Positions 1 through 8,835 of a stretch of 64,000 nucleotides of DNA are shown one piece after another. Each line of letters opens with the position of its first letter. Positions within the stretch are counted from its first letter, which is position 1. The position numbers and the translations under genes are program-made. The notes below the pieces were generated by a model, which ran no database searches, was not told where the DNA came from, and was given only the letters and a program-made list of their open reading frames with translations. Origin of the DNA: Candidatus Denitrolinea symbiosum (GTDB lineage Bacteria; Chloroflexota; Anaerolineae; Anaerolineales; Villigracilaceae). The stretch covers positions 1,860,001 through 1,924,000 of the forward strand of contig BLAA01000001.1 in NCBI GenBank assembly GCA_017312345.1, given 5' to 3'.

Positions 1-1
1 G

Positions 2-362
2 TATGTGAATAATTCGCCGGTCAATTATGTGGATCCGAGCGGGCATGTTGTGTGTACCGATGACGGTTATTGTGGTGGCGAAAATAACGATGATTATTGG
101 ATAAAAGTCCTGGCGGAAATCCAAAATGATTATGGGGTTTCTTTTACAGGTCATTGGTCCCTTGAAAATAAAATAATAGTAGTGATAGGAGTAATATTGA
201 CTGGGACAGCGCTTGCGAGAAAAACTGATATAAAGAGCGGGGCGGAAGCTTTTAGAAAAACATACCACAAAGGCATGAAACTAGAATGGGTAAATGCTGT
301 TTGCGAAATTAGTGGCACTACATGTTGGGGTTATACTCCTTCGCCCGACCATATTCAATTTT
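2..362 (+). pseudogene. Rhs core C-terminal fragment 1, cut by IS
   Basis: The frame entering the window reads YVNNSPVNYVDPSGH, the end of the Rhs-repeat-associated core. A roughly 105-residue variable tail follows with no recognised domain; it has a hydrophobic stretch (IVVIGVILTGTALA). The frame runs into the left inverted repeat of the insertion element at 363 and stops within it at 400, so the native C-terminus is lost. Rhs core/tail junctions of this kind usually carry polymorphic toxin tips; a toxin role here is inference. The start lies outside the window. Confidence 0.7.
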
Positions 363-1335
363 GGCTCATGTTCAGAACAAGTGATTACGGACCAGTTTAG
401 CGACGAGACTCGGCGAGATGCGTTTATGGTTCACAGCCAATTCGTGGATGGCGGCATAGCCTGACAAGTATGCTTTATGAACACCGCGATAGGGTCGCAA
501 GAAATTACGCAACCCTGTCCAGCCGCCTTCGTTGGAGTTGACGTGGACTTCCCGAACGCCATCTCCATCGTCATCACGTGCATATTCATTCTTTCCATGA
601 CAGACGGTGTGACGCACGCGTTGTAAGCGATTGTAACTGTCGTATTCATCTGTGTAGAGCGTCGCTTCTGGTCTGGTAAAGTTCTCGACAAATGGACACA
701 AGCTATCGCCTTTTGTATCTGGCATCACTTGGATCCGCACTTGGCGCGTTTCGCGCCCAATCACTGCGCAGACCGGCGGACGATCATTCGCATACGTCCC
801 TCGCCCGCGCCGTTTATTGGCTCGTTTGCGAGGCGGATCCTGCGGATCGCCGTGCCACTCTCCTTTTTTCCCCCGCGTTCTGGAACATTTCGTCGGTTTC
901 GACTTCCAGATCGCTCAAGGGTTTGGTCGCTTGTTCCTTCTTGGCATTCGCCTGAAGCAGATGCCTCACGGTCAGCCCGGTTGTGCGACTGATGCTCAAT
1001 TCTCGCGACAACTTCGCCGTTGGCTTCCCCTGCACCACCTCGCGAATGAAAAGGATAGTTTGCTCAGGAGTGAAGTGTCTTCCTTCAAACGCAGTTCCGC
1101 TGTAGAGATTGTAGATGCCACGACAGGCTTTGCACCGATATACAATCAGACCGCTTTGTTTGGTCTTACGAAATCGAGTCGCCTGCTCAAGACCAGCTTT
1201 ACAATGTGGGCATTTCAATCCATCGGGATGAAAATGCTCGGTTAGCCAGACCGTACATGCATCTCGATCCATGAGTTCAACAATTGGAAAGTCCATGCCC
1301 CTATTCTACCGAATCACTTGTTCTGAACATGAGCC
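363..1335 (-). mobile_element. IS1595-like insertion sequence, copy 1
   Basis: The element is 973 bp with perfect 24-bp terminal inverted repeats at 363-386 and 1312-1335, beginning GGCTCATGTTCAGAAC. It carries one frameshifted transposase on the minus strand. A copy with the same length and apparently the same sequence lies at 7309-8281. Unlike that copy, this one has no matching 8-bp flanks (tcaatttt on the left, aatagctt on the right). That suggests recombination or deletion after insertion. Confidence 0.93.
372..1296 (-). pseudogene. IS1595-like transposase, frameshifted
   Basis: The N-terminal frame (1296-814, 160 aa) has a zinc ribbon (CPHC...CKAC), a helix-turn-helix region and the first catalytic stretch ETDEMFQNAGEK. 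It then runs out of frame. The C-terminal frame (ending at 372) carries IGRETRQV, LYTDEYDSY with a second acidic residue, and an H/N-rich end typical of ISXO2-like DDE transposases. The junction is a run of six A at 869-864 on the coding strand. Losing one A restores NAGEKGEWHGDPQDPP, which reads like the normal family sequence. Either slippage makes the full enzyme or the gene is dead; both copies carry the same change. Confidence 0.88.
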
Positions 1336-1825
1336 AATAGCTTTTGGAACTCAATTTGTTAAAAAAACAGACGATGGATATAAATTGATTTTGGGAGAAA
1401 AAAATTACAATGATGCAATTAAAGGCTTTTCTATTTCCAACGTGTTAGCCAAGTATGGGCCACCTACTAATGTCAATATTTATACATGGCAAACTGTTCC
1501 AGCAGGTGATCCGTGGGATTTTCATATCCTTCTTTTCTACCCACAAAATGGCTTTTCTGTAGATTATGTTACTGATGTAAACAAAGTGAATGGGAATATC
1601 ATTTTAGGCTGTCCGTCGTCAATTTCTTTCTTTTCTTTTTGGTTCTGGGATCCATCAAAAAAAGTAGTTACAGTTCAAAATGTTCTAAAAAAATATCATT
1701 TGTTAAATTCGAAGTCAATCGAAGCTGCAAGTGCTTTAACCGTTCAAGAATTTTATACCCTTTTTAGAGAACCAGAAAATGATGAATGCATAGAAACTCC
1801 GCGAGACACATGGCCGTTGCCATAA
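1336..1825 (+). pseudogene. 5'-truncated hypothetical gene beside IS copy 1
   Basis: An AT-rich reading frame continues out of the IS right end and encodes about 162 residues beginning AFGTQFVKKTDDGYK and ending at the stop at 1823-1825. No family is recognised. Its native start is missing; the only upstream ATG in frame (1295) lies inside the IS. It may be an orphan of the Rhs neighbourhood, for example an immunity-type gene, but nothing in the sequence proves that. The 130 bp downstream show no gene. Confidence 0.5.
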
Positions 1826-1956
1826 TAATCGCCAACCAATTCCTATTCAGGTTAACCGAAGTCGCCTAACGAAGTATTAGCCAAAATCAGGCTATTTTGA
1901 GCATTTTTGATGTAAGGCTTTCAGCATTAATCTGAATAGTATAAGGGAGCAAGATC

Positions 1957-3084
1957 ACGAAATATTATTTTGCTGGCGCGTCACGCGTCGCCATGCGGAA
2001 GTACACCATCCCTCAAAGCATGGAGTTGGAATACATGCTCGGCGATCATTTGGGTTCAACCAGCATCACCACGGATACCACTGGCGCGAAGGTTTCGGAG
2101 ATGAGTTATCGCGAAGCATCCCGCAGGGACAAGCCCTGGGGCGAAATGCGGTTCACGACGGCAAATGCAACCCTCCCCACGCGCTACACCTTCACGGGAC
2201 AATACAGTTACGTCAGCGATGACGCCACGGACTTGGGCAACGTGGGGTTTGGGTTAATGTTCTACAACGCGCGCTGGTATGACCCCGCCGTTGGGAGATT
2301 TGTCAGCGCGGATACGATCGTGCCGGGAGGAGTCCAGGGACTGGATAGGTACAGTTACACTGTAAATAATCCCGTTCGTTTTACGGATCCAAGCGGTCAT
2401 AGATGTATTCCTATTGATGAGTGCGATACTCCTCGCGGTGACAGACCGCCAGATTATGTTGACCCTAATATGCTGGCTAAAACACAATATGGACTTGCCG
2501 CTTATCAGCTCTATTTGGATCTCTATAATGATAGGAATGGTTGGTGGTGGGATGTATATGGAGCCGACGGACATTTTTCAGCTTGGGATTTTATTGCATT
2601 GATATACGGCGCTGAAGTGGGTGCAGTCTCATCTCAAGATGATCGCCAGAAAATGTTGCATGATTTTCAAGAAGTCATGACGAGAAATTCGCGAGACTTT
2701 TGTGCAGTTCCGAATATGGGTTGTAATGCGTCCACATTAACTGGCGCTTTCATGCACATGTCACATTATAGTCAATCCGTTCATGAATTAATTAATGATC
2801 ACTCTAACGTACGTGAATTATCCCCAGAAAATATTAGTGATGGGCTTGCTATCATGGAGGCAATCCGTGATCCTGGTTCTTTGGGCCATCCTGAATGGAA
2901 CGAAGGATTCAGACCCGATCGACCATATGGAGTAGGAAATCGTTCTGTGCTTGTAAACCTGCCAAGAACATGGCTCTGGATGATACCTGGTGGCGATCCA
3001 TTTTATATATTTAATGGATGTCAAAGTTTATGGACATCGGGGCAAATCAATTTATACAATTATTGGGGATGTACAATTAAATAG
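1957..3084 (+). pseudogene. Displaced Rhs C-terminal cassette 2
   Basis: Homology to other cassettes begins at the codon series TKYYFAGASRVA (1957), just after an in-frame stop at 1942-1944. An ATG at 1993 could start translation. Residues 1-140 are the Rhs core: GDHLGSTS, TRYTFTGQYSYV, GLMFYNARWYDP, GRFVSADTI and the NNPVRFTDPSGH junction. About 228 residues of unique tail follow (rich in W, H and D) with no recognised fold. The cassette lacks the thousand-residue YD-repeat shell of a full Rhs protein, so it is probably a silent donor or relic. A lipoprotein gene follows 28 bp downstream. Confidence 0.8.
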
Positions 3085-3112
3085 AAAACGATGACAAAAG
3101 GAGAAGGCAAGA

Positions 3113-4429
3113 ATGGAATATAAAAAGATTCTCATGATAAGCACAGTAACTCTGTTGTTGCTCTCATCCTGTGTGCAACACATTAATCCTGTTACCCGAA
3201 CACCAACACGCATCCAAATTCCAGCGCCAACACTGTCCCCGATTCCGCAAACCGAGGAGAATTTGATGCCCAACACTTGCCAAGTGACGGTTGAACAAAT
3301 ATTTCCAGACTTCAAGGATGGTGGAGTGATAGTTCTTTCTGACTATATCGGTTATTCGGGCGAATCGTTTTCGGATTTATCCTATCTGTATAATATAAAG
3401 ATAAGAAAACTCATCCCTCTTCTGCAGGAACCGGAAAGATACATATTGCCCTTTTCCTTTATGGTCTCTCCTGATAGATCTCGCTTAGCCTATGTGCAAG
3501 AGAATGATAATTACATCAACATGAGCCTGTCACGCGACCCTTATCTTTACATCGTTACCTCAACTGGCGCTGAAGAGAAAAAATATCAAATTCAAATTTC
3601 AAGTTCCTTTGGATGGCTAGATGAAAATCACATCATTTTGGAGCAAATGGTCTCTGGAGATGGAAACTCAATTACAACGCCAAATGGAACTATGGCGGAT
3701 ACTACTCCGCATAGTTTCGCTTGGTTTTTAATGAACACGGCAACTGGTGAAACGCAAGAGTTGCAAAGTAAATTCCCCGATCAAATCCTTTATGGACAAA
3801 TTATTTCTTTTCCTGCAAGTCGCTTAATTTACAATTCCGCACATGATCTCGTAATATATCCAGCCGCACTTCCGAATACGGTCTTGCGATTGTATGATGT
3901 AACAAAAGCTCGAGCGATTGCTGATGTTTCAACAACTGATTTTGGCAAGTTTCATTTCTGGTCGCCTGATGATAAAAGGATTGCCTTTGCAACCAACACG
4001 CGACAGGATGGTAGAAGTGATGATGAACTGTTTATATTAGACAATACTGGCGCTCTAATGCAACTCACTCACCTCTCCGATCCAAAATTCTATTCGAAAA
4101 TAACTGGCCTATCATGGTCGCCCAACGGTAGCCAGATTGCGTATTGGATAGATCGTTACAACAGACAATCGGCGTCCAACAATTCCCGACTTTTTGTCAC
4201 AAATATAAGCACAAGAAAATCGCGACAGTTTTGTGACTTTAAAATTCCTGGCGGAGATTATTTCTCAAATATGGAAAATCCTATTTGGTCCCCGGATGGG
4301 AAATATTTATTGGCAACTTTGACAAATTCTGCAAATGAACAAAATACAATAGTGATTATCATAGATATTAGTAGCGGAAAGGCATATCGGATTGGAGATG
4401 ACTTTCGCGCAATAGGATGGCTAAGGTAG
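3113..4429 (+). CDS. Beta-propeller (TolB/PD40-like) lipoprotein
   Basis: The protein is 438 aa. It has a lipoprotein signal (LLLLSSC, Cys about residue 20), a Thr/Pro-rich linker, then repeated strands of the WD40-like PD40/TolB kind (FSFMVSPDRSRLAYV, KFHFWSPDDKRIAF, GLSWSPNGSQIAYW, PIWSPDGKYLLA). It is likely anchored on the outer face of the membrane as a propeller binding a protein partner. A purine-rich ribosome site (aaaggagaagg) precedes the start. Its place right behind an Rhs tail would suit an immunity or cargo gene, but that is inference. Codon use is AT-richer than in the housekeeping part. Confidence 0.75.
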   Translation: MEYKKILMISTVTLLLLSSCVQHINPVTRTPTRIQIPAPTLSPIPQTEENLMPNTCQVTVEQIFPDFKDGGVIVLSDYIGYSGESFSDLSYLYNIKIRKLIPLLQEPERYILPFSFMVSPDRSRLAYVQENDNYINMSLSRDPYLYIVTSTGAEEKKYQIQISSSFGWLDENHIILEQMVSGDGNSITTPNGTMADTTPHSFAWFLMNTATGETQELQSKFPDQILYGQIISFPASRLIYNSAHDLVIYPAALPNTVLRLYDVTKARAIADVSTTDFGKFHFWSPDDKRIAFATNTRQDGRSDDELFILDNTGALMQLTHLSDPKFYSKITGLSWSPNGSQIAYWIDRYNRQSASNNSRLFVTNISTRKSRQFCDFKIPGGDYFSNMENPIWSPDGKYLLATLTNSANEQNTIVIIIDISSGKAYRIGDDFRAIGWLR

Positions 4430-4444
4430 GAACAAGTTTACATT

Positions 4445-5536
4445 ACGAAATATTATTTCGCCGGAGCGAGTAGAATAGCGGTGAAGAAGTACATCGTGCC
4501 ACAAACTACAACCTTGACCTATCTTGTTGGCGATCATCTCGGTTCAACGTCTCTGGCGGTAGACACGTCCACGGGCGATGTGGTGCAGACGCGCTACAAG
4601 CCGTGGGGTGAAGTGCGGTTCACGACGGCAAATACAACCCTCCCCACGCGCTACACCTTCACGGGACAATACAGTTACGTCAGCGATGACGCCACGGACT
4701 TGGGCAACGCGGGGTTTGGGTTAATGTTCTACAACGCGCGCTGGTACGACCCCACCCTCGGACGCTTCGCCCAAGCAGATACCATCATCCCCACCAGCCA
4801 GGGCGCGCAGGCCTGGGATCGCTATGCGTACGTGAATAATAATCCCGTCCGCTATAACGACCCGACGGGGCATAGAGTAGATGATGGTTGTAGAACAGAA
4901 GGTTGTGCAACCGATATGGAAAAGATCAACTGGAGGCTTCGGATCATTCTCGGTAAATCAAACCCTGGTGATGTATTACAAGCAAAGTTAAAGAATGGTG
5001 AAAACAATGAGTTTGTATTTACGCATGACCCAAATGGTGCGCTAATTCTTTGGAACGTGAATGAAGGAAGGGCATGGGAGGGAATATCTGCTTTGCAGTA
5101 TCTATCTCAAAACGTCACAAATGCAGGGCTCTTCCAGATGAGTAGTGATGGCTCCTATTCTTTACTAAGAGATAAGCACAACTTCATCGGAAACTTAGAT
5201 TCCAGTTCATTGCCTTATCCGATTGAGGCGGGGATAATTGCCCAAAACGGTACACAACTTGGTCTACCCAGCCCAGGTTCAAATTTACCCTATGGGTATG
5301 ATAATGGTAATTTACATTTCAAAAAAAATACAGGTGATCCTTACGGGCTATTTTGGCTTGGCGTGTCGATAGTTGTTCAAGAGACGAAATCTTTTGGACC
5401 TCTCACTCCAATAATTTCAGTCGGATTAGCCTACAAAGCTGTTGAAGATTTATATCAACAATGGCACACTTGGACTATTACGGATGTTGTATATAATCCG
5501 GGTATTAATCAACCATATTACGCTCCGCTTCCATGA
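4445..5536 (+). pseudogene. Displaced Rhs C-terminal cassette 3
   Basis: It begins with the same codon series as cassette 2 (TKYYFAGASRIA at 4445) and then a GTG at 4481. The core (GDHLGSTSLAVD, YKPWGEVRF, YVSDDATDLGN, GLMFYNARWYDPTLGRF, YVNNNPVRYNDPTGH) is nearly identical to cassette 2. After DPTGH comes a different tail of about 220 residues with no known domain. The stop overlaps the ATG of the next membrane-protein gene (ATGA), a coupling often seen for toxin-immunity pairs. It could be expressed as a short protein, but it lacks the Rhs shell. Confidence 0.8.
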
Positions 5537-5898
5537 GAGAAGAGTATGAAATGCTTCGAAAAACCATTTTGCTAATCGGTTCCTTGTTCTCAATAGCTTG
5601 GCTGTTTGGCGTCTGGATCTATTGGGTTAGATCGGCCTCTGATATTTGGGTTTTTTCTATATCTGTTTTTCTCGCATCTCCCCTTTGGCTAGTCATAGCA
5701 AGGGCTCAACATGAAGACAGACCAACGGTTCGGGAAAAAGTTGCTAAGTATATTCTAGGAGGCTTGGTAATAGTAAATTTATTATATTACTTTGCTTTAC
5801 CTGAACTAGATCGTCATTTTATCGACTTGATAACCTTATCTGCATATTATGGAGGATGGTTTTTGATCGGCGTTAAAGTCTTCAAATATTTTTCCTAA
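5533..5898 (+). CDS. Small four-helix membrane protein
   Basis: A 121-aa protein with four likely membrane segments (LLIGSLFSIAWLFGVWI, IWVFSISVFLASPLWLVI, YILGGLVIVNLLYYFAL, LITLSAYYGGWFLIGV). The ATG overlaps the stop of the Rhs cassette by 4 bp; an in-frame ATG at 5551 is an alternative. No family is recognised. Coupling to the variable Rhs tail suggests a membrane immunity protein, by analogy with other polymorphic-toxin loci; that is inference only. Confidence 0.6.
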   Translation: MREEYEMLRKTILLIGSLFSIAWLFGVWIYWVRSASDIWVFSISVFLASPLWLVIARAQHEDRPTVREKVAKYILGGLVIVNLLYYFALPELDRHFIDLITLSAYYGGWFLIGVKVFKYFS

Positions 5899-5910
5899 TG
5901 TCCGTGTGTA

Positions 5911-6719
5911 ATGGTCCAAAAGAGCAAATTTATTGCATATGATCTGGCAGGAACAGAGATGCGGTCCGTAGGACGCTTCGCCCAAGCGGACAGCGTCATC
6001 CCCGCCAGCCAGGGGACGCAGGCGTGGGATCGATATGCTTTTGTGAACAATAATCCTGTCCGTTACACGGATCCAACAGGGCACATGATAGATAGCGGTG
6101 GCGGTACTACCTGCTATGAAGAAACTGAGGATTGCTCAGTGACACACACAGTCTTAGCGGGCATGCATAATTGGATGACGCCATACGTTCCGGGGCCAGA
6201 CGAATCTGGCTGTGATGGTTGTAGCGCAGAAGGACAATATCCCGCCTCTGCATGGGCAAGTGCACCTGATGTACTTCTTAACCAACCAGCAATTTGGATT
6301 CGAAATAATCAAGCGGCAAATGGCGATCCGAGTATATTTACTTTCGTAACCTATGATGAATATTTGGATGGGACGATAAGCGTCGATTCGATCACAGTAT
6401 ACAACAAGAGCAATGTGGAACTGGCAGTGTCGAGTGTAACCTTTGGTGTTGAGGTAACACCATGTCAAACCTTATGTTATCAGCCAAGTAATCAAACGTA
6501 CAGCGTGAATCGAACTTATTGGCAAAATCCCGGGCGCCAAGCCCTGGAGTTGGGACGATCCCGGGAAAAAGCATCACAACGGTATCCTTGACCCCATCCG
6601 GCAACAATGTAAACCCAACAAACTCCTGGGGATCTTCGTACAACGTAAGTGTTGTTATAAAACTGGCGATGTATTTAACTGGCGAACGCTACGCTCCGAT
6701 AATCTTTCCGATACCGTGA
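5911..6719 (+). pseudogene. Displaced Rhs cassette 4, truncated and frameshifted
   Basis: Homology starts mid-core at GRFAQADSVIPASQG (about 5968) and runs through YAFVNNNPVRYTDPTGH. A tail of about 165 residues follows, including two CxxC-like pairs. The frame ends at 6591 (REKASQRYP). A second frame from about 6519 continues as a plausible beta-rich end (GKSITTVSLTPSGN ... NVSVVIKLAMYL) to 6719. A single-base shift near 6530-6560 would join them. The ATG at 5911 is probably not native. Confidence 0.6.
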
Positions 6720-6743
6720 TCATTACGAGGAGATCAAACACAA

Positions 6744-7211
6744 ATGAAGAAAACGATCTTTGCTATGGTCATGTTCTTAGTGGCATGTACAATCACGAAC
6801 TCTCCAAATTCCGATTCTGTTCCAGGGATACCCATTCCATTGGCCGAAATGAATGCGCAGATTGTTCTACGCAAATCTCCAGGAATGGTTGATATATACA
6901 ATGCAATAGGCACAATAGACCTTTACATTGAAAATTTATCGGACAGTCCAGTTTCGTTTTCACCAGATTACGGTTCTAAAATTCTTATTAAAAGGGAGGG
7001 CGAATGGGAAGAGGTAGATAACGATTTCGACTATTCTGTTTCAGGCGTAATTTTACCGACTAAGAGTCAATATCCACCAGGCCTTGATTTATCAGTGAAG
7101 CCTATTTTAACTCAAACTGAAAGGCCTATAACCTTGCGTATTGTTGTAGTTGGCGTCATGGTTAACATTGGCGAAAGCGTTGGCGCATATTTGGATGTCA
7201 TTTTGGAGTAA
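6744..7211 (+). CDS. Small lipoprotein behind Rhs cassette 4
   Basis: A 155-aa protein with a lipoprotein signal (MKKTIFAMVMFLVAC, Cys15), a short Ser/Pro linker and a beta-rich body (IDLYIENLSDSPVSF, ILIKREGEWEEV, ITLRIVVVGVMVNIG) resembling secreted immunoglobulin-like folds. A good ribosome site (gaggag) lies 11 bp before the ATG. The family is unknown. Like the other lipoprotein here, it directly follows an Rhs tail and may be its partner gene. About 97 bp without a gene separate it from IS copy 2. Confidence 0.65.
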   Translation: MKKTIFAMVMFLVACTITNSPNSDSVPGIPIPLAEMNAQIVLRKSPGMVDIYNAIGTIDLYIENLSDSPVSFSPDYGSKILIKREGEWEEVDNDFDYSVSGVILPTKSQYPPGLDLSVKPILTQTERPITLRIVVVGVMVNIGESVGAYLDVILE

Positions 7212-7308
7212 GGCGTCTGCTGGTTGTTCACCACTACGAAATCTTCCTGATTGTGTCAGTGGCAGATGTAGTGGAAGATCATGAGTAAAACGCGCCCCGA
7301 AAAATGAA

Positions 7309-8281
7309 GGCTCATGTTCAGAACAAGTGATTACGGACCAGTTTAGCGACGAGACTCGGCGAGATGCGTTTATGGTTCACAGCCAATTCGTGGATGGCGG
7401 CATAGCCTGACAAGTATGCTTTATGAACACCGCGATAGGGTCGCAAGAAATTACGCAACCCTGTCCAGCCGCCTTCGTTGGAGTTGACGTGGACTTCCCG
7501 AACGCCATCTCCATCGTCATCACGTGCATATTCATTCTTTCCATGACAGACGGTGTGACGCACGCGTTGTAAGCGATTGTAACTGTCGTATTCATCTGTG
7601 TAGAGCGTCGCTTCTGGTCTGGTAAAGTTCTCGACAAATGGACACAAGCTATCGCCTTTTGTATCTGGCATCACTTGGATCCGCACTTGGCGCGTTTCGC
7701 GCCCAATCACTGCGCAGACCGGCGGACGATCATTCGCATACGTCCCTCGCCCGCGCCGTTTATTGGCTCGTTTGCGAGGCGGATCCTGCGGATCGCCGTG
7801 CCACTCTCCTTTTTTCCCCCGCGTTCTGGAACATTTCGTCGGTTTCGACTTCCAGATCGCTCAAGGGTTTGGTCGCTTGTTCCTTCTTGGCATTCGCCTG
7901 AAGCAGATGCCTCACGGTCAGCCCGGTTGTGCGACTGATGCTCAATTCTCGCGACAACTTCGCCGTTGGCTTCCCCTGCACCACCTCGCGAATGAAAAGG
8001 ATAGTTTGCTCAGGAGTGAAGTGTCTTCCTTCAAACGCAGTTCCGCTGTAGAGATTGTAGATGCCACGACAGGCTTTGCACCGATATACAATCAGACCGC
8101 TTTGTTTGGTCTTACGAAATCGAGTCGCCTGCTCAAGACCAGCTTTACAATGTGGGCATTTCAATCCATCGGGATGAAAATGCTCGGTTAGCCAGACCGT
8201 ACATGCATCTCGATCCATGAGTTCAACAATTGGAAAGTCCATGCCCCTATTCTACCGAATCACTTGTTCTGAACATGAGCC
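7309..8281 (-). mobile_element. IS1595-like insertion sequence, copy 2
   Basis: A 973-bp element with the same 24-bp inverted repeats (7309-7332 and 8258-8281). It is flanked by a perfect 8-bp target duplication AAAATGAA at 7301-7308 and 8282-8289, the size expected for IS1595-family transposition. That proves the boundaries. It landed in the T-tail of a minus-strand terminator (8289-8324). Confidence 0.96.
7318..8242 (-). pseudogene. IS1595-like transposase copy 2, same frameshift
   Basis: Identical in translation to the copy at 372-1296. The N-terminal 160 aa (8242-7760) carry the zinc ribbon and first acidic motif; the C-terminal frame ends at 7318. The break is at the same A6 run (7815-7810). 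The shared defect shows that one copy gave rise to the other after the shift was present, so the shifted version could still move, alone or with help from elsewhere. Confidence 0.88.
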
Positions 8282-8288
8282 AAAATGA

Positions 8289-8324
8289 AAAGACGAACCG
8301 AACTTGGGAGTTCAGCCCGTCTTT
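8289..8324 (-). terminator. Intrinsic terminator of the 8342 remnant
   Basis: Read on the minus strand, AAAGACG pairs with CGTCTTT around an inner GAACT/AGTTC stem. A T-rich tail (tcatttt) follows that now forms the IS target duplication. It terminates the remnant gene that ends at 8342. Confidence 0.7.
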
Positions 8325-8341
8325 CCGAGTGGGGGGTGAGA

Positions 8342-8462
8342 TTATACCGCTACTTCGTTTTGCGCCTTAACATCATCCATATTTTTCTCTTCCAGTAATC
8401 CCAAGCCTTCGCGCAACGCGCGGACAAGTTCCGTCTGTGCGGGATTGAGCGAACCGTTGCGC
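8342..8462 (-). pseudogene. C-terminal remnant of a small gene
   Basis: The last about 40 codons of a minus-strand gene remain (NGSLNPAQTELVRALREG ... KNMDDVKAQNEVAV), followed by a terminator. Upstream of about 8462 the sequence becomes Rhs sequence on the other strand, so the front of this gene is gone. The family is not recognised. Confidence 0.4.
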
Positions 8463-8698
8463 GCGCGTCGGCGACCGCGAGTTTCGTCTATGATGGCGAT
8501 GGCAAGCAGATCAAAGCCACCGTCAACGGAATCACCGCCGTCTATGTTGGCAATCACTATATTATCCCCTTGCGGGATGAAGTGAAGAACGCGGTTGTCA
8601 CGAAATACTATTTCGCTGGTTCCACGCGTCTCGCCGTCCGCACGGATGGGACGCTGCGCTTCCTGCTCTCCGACTGCCTCTTCCGCGACCTGCCTTGA
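8463..8698 (+). pseudogene. Rhs fragment 5 (pre-core segment)
   Basis: The open frame encodes ASFVYDGDGKQIKATVNG, VYVGNHY and then TKYYFAGSTRLAVRTDGT before the stop at 8696-8698. This is the part of an Rhs protein that should precede the core of cassettes 2 and 3. It contains the same TKYYFAG junction at which those cassettes begin. It ends in an unrelated short tail (LLSDCLFRDLP). It is a relic without start codon or core. Confidence 0.65.
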
Positions 8699-8721
8699 AA
8701 CGTTGTATGATAAGGTACAAT
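8695..8721 (+). promoter_or_regulatory. Possible promoter for tal-pgi
   Basis: TTGAAA (8695-8700) and TACAAT (8716-8721) are separated by 15 bp, shorter than the usual 17. This is the best match in the 137 bp before tal-pgi. No riboswitch is visible there. Confidence 0.3.
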
Positions 8722-8835
8722 TATTTTAGCGGGGCATGGCCGCCGTTCTTTCCAGGATCGGTCTCCCGAAAGAATGCCTTCGGCCTGCCTTGCTGAAATT
8801 TAACCGTTCAGATCTTCAACACAGACAGGACCCGC

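Noticed and set aside
692..1245. Plus-strand frames within the IS elements
   Set aside because: They are antisense to the transposase and repeat in both copies without start signals.
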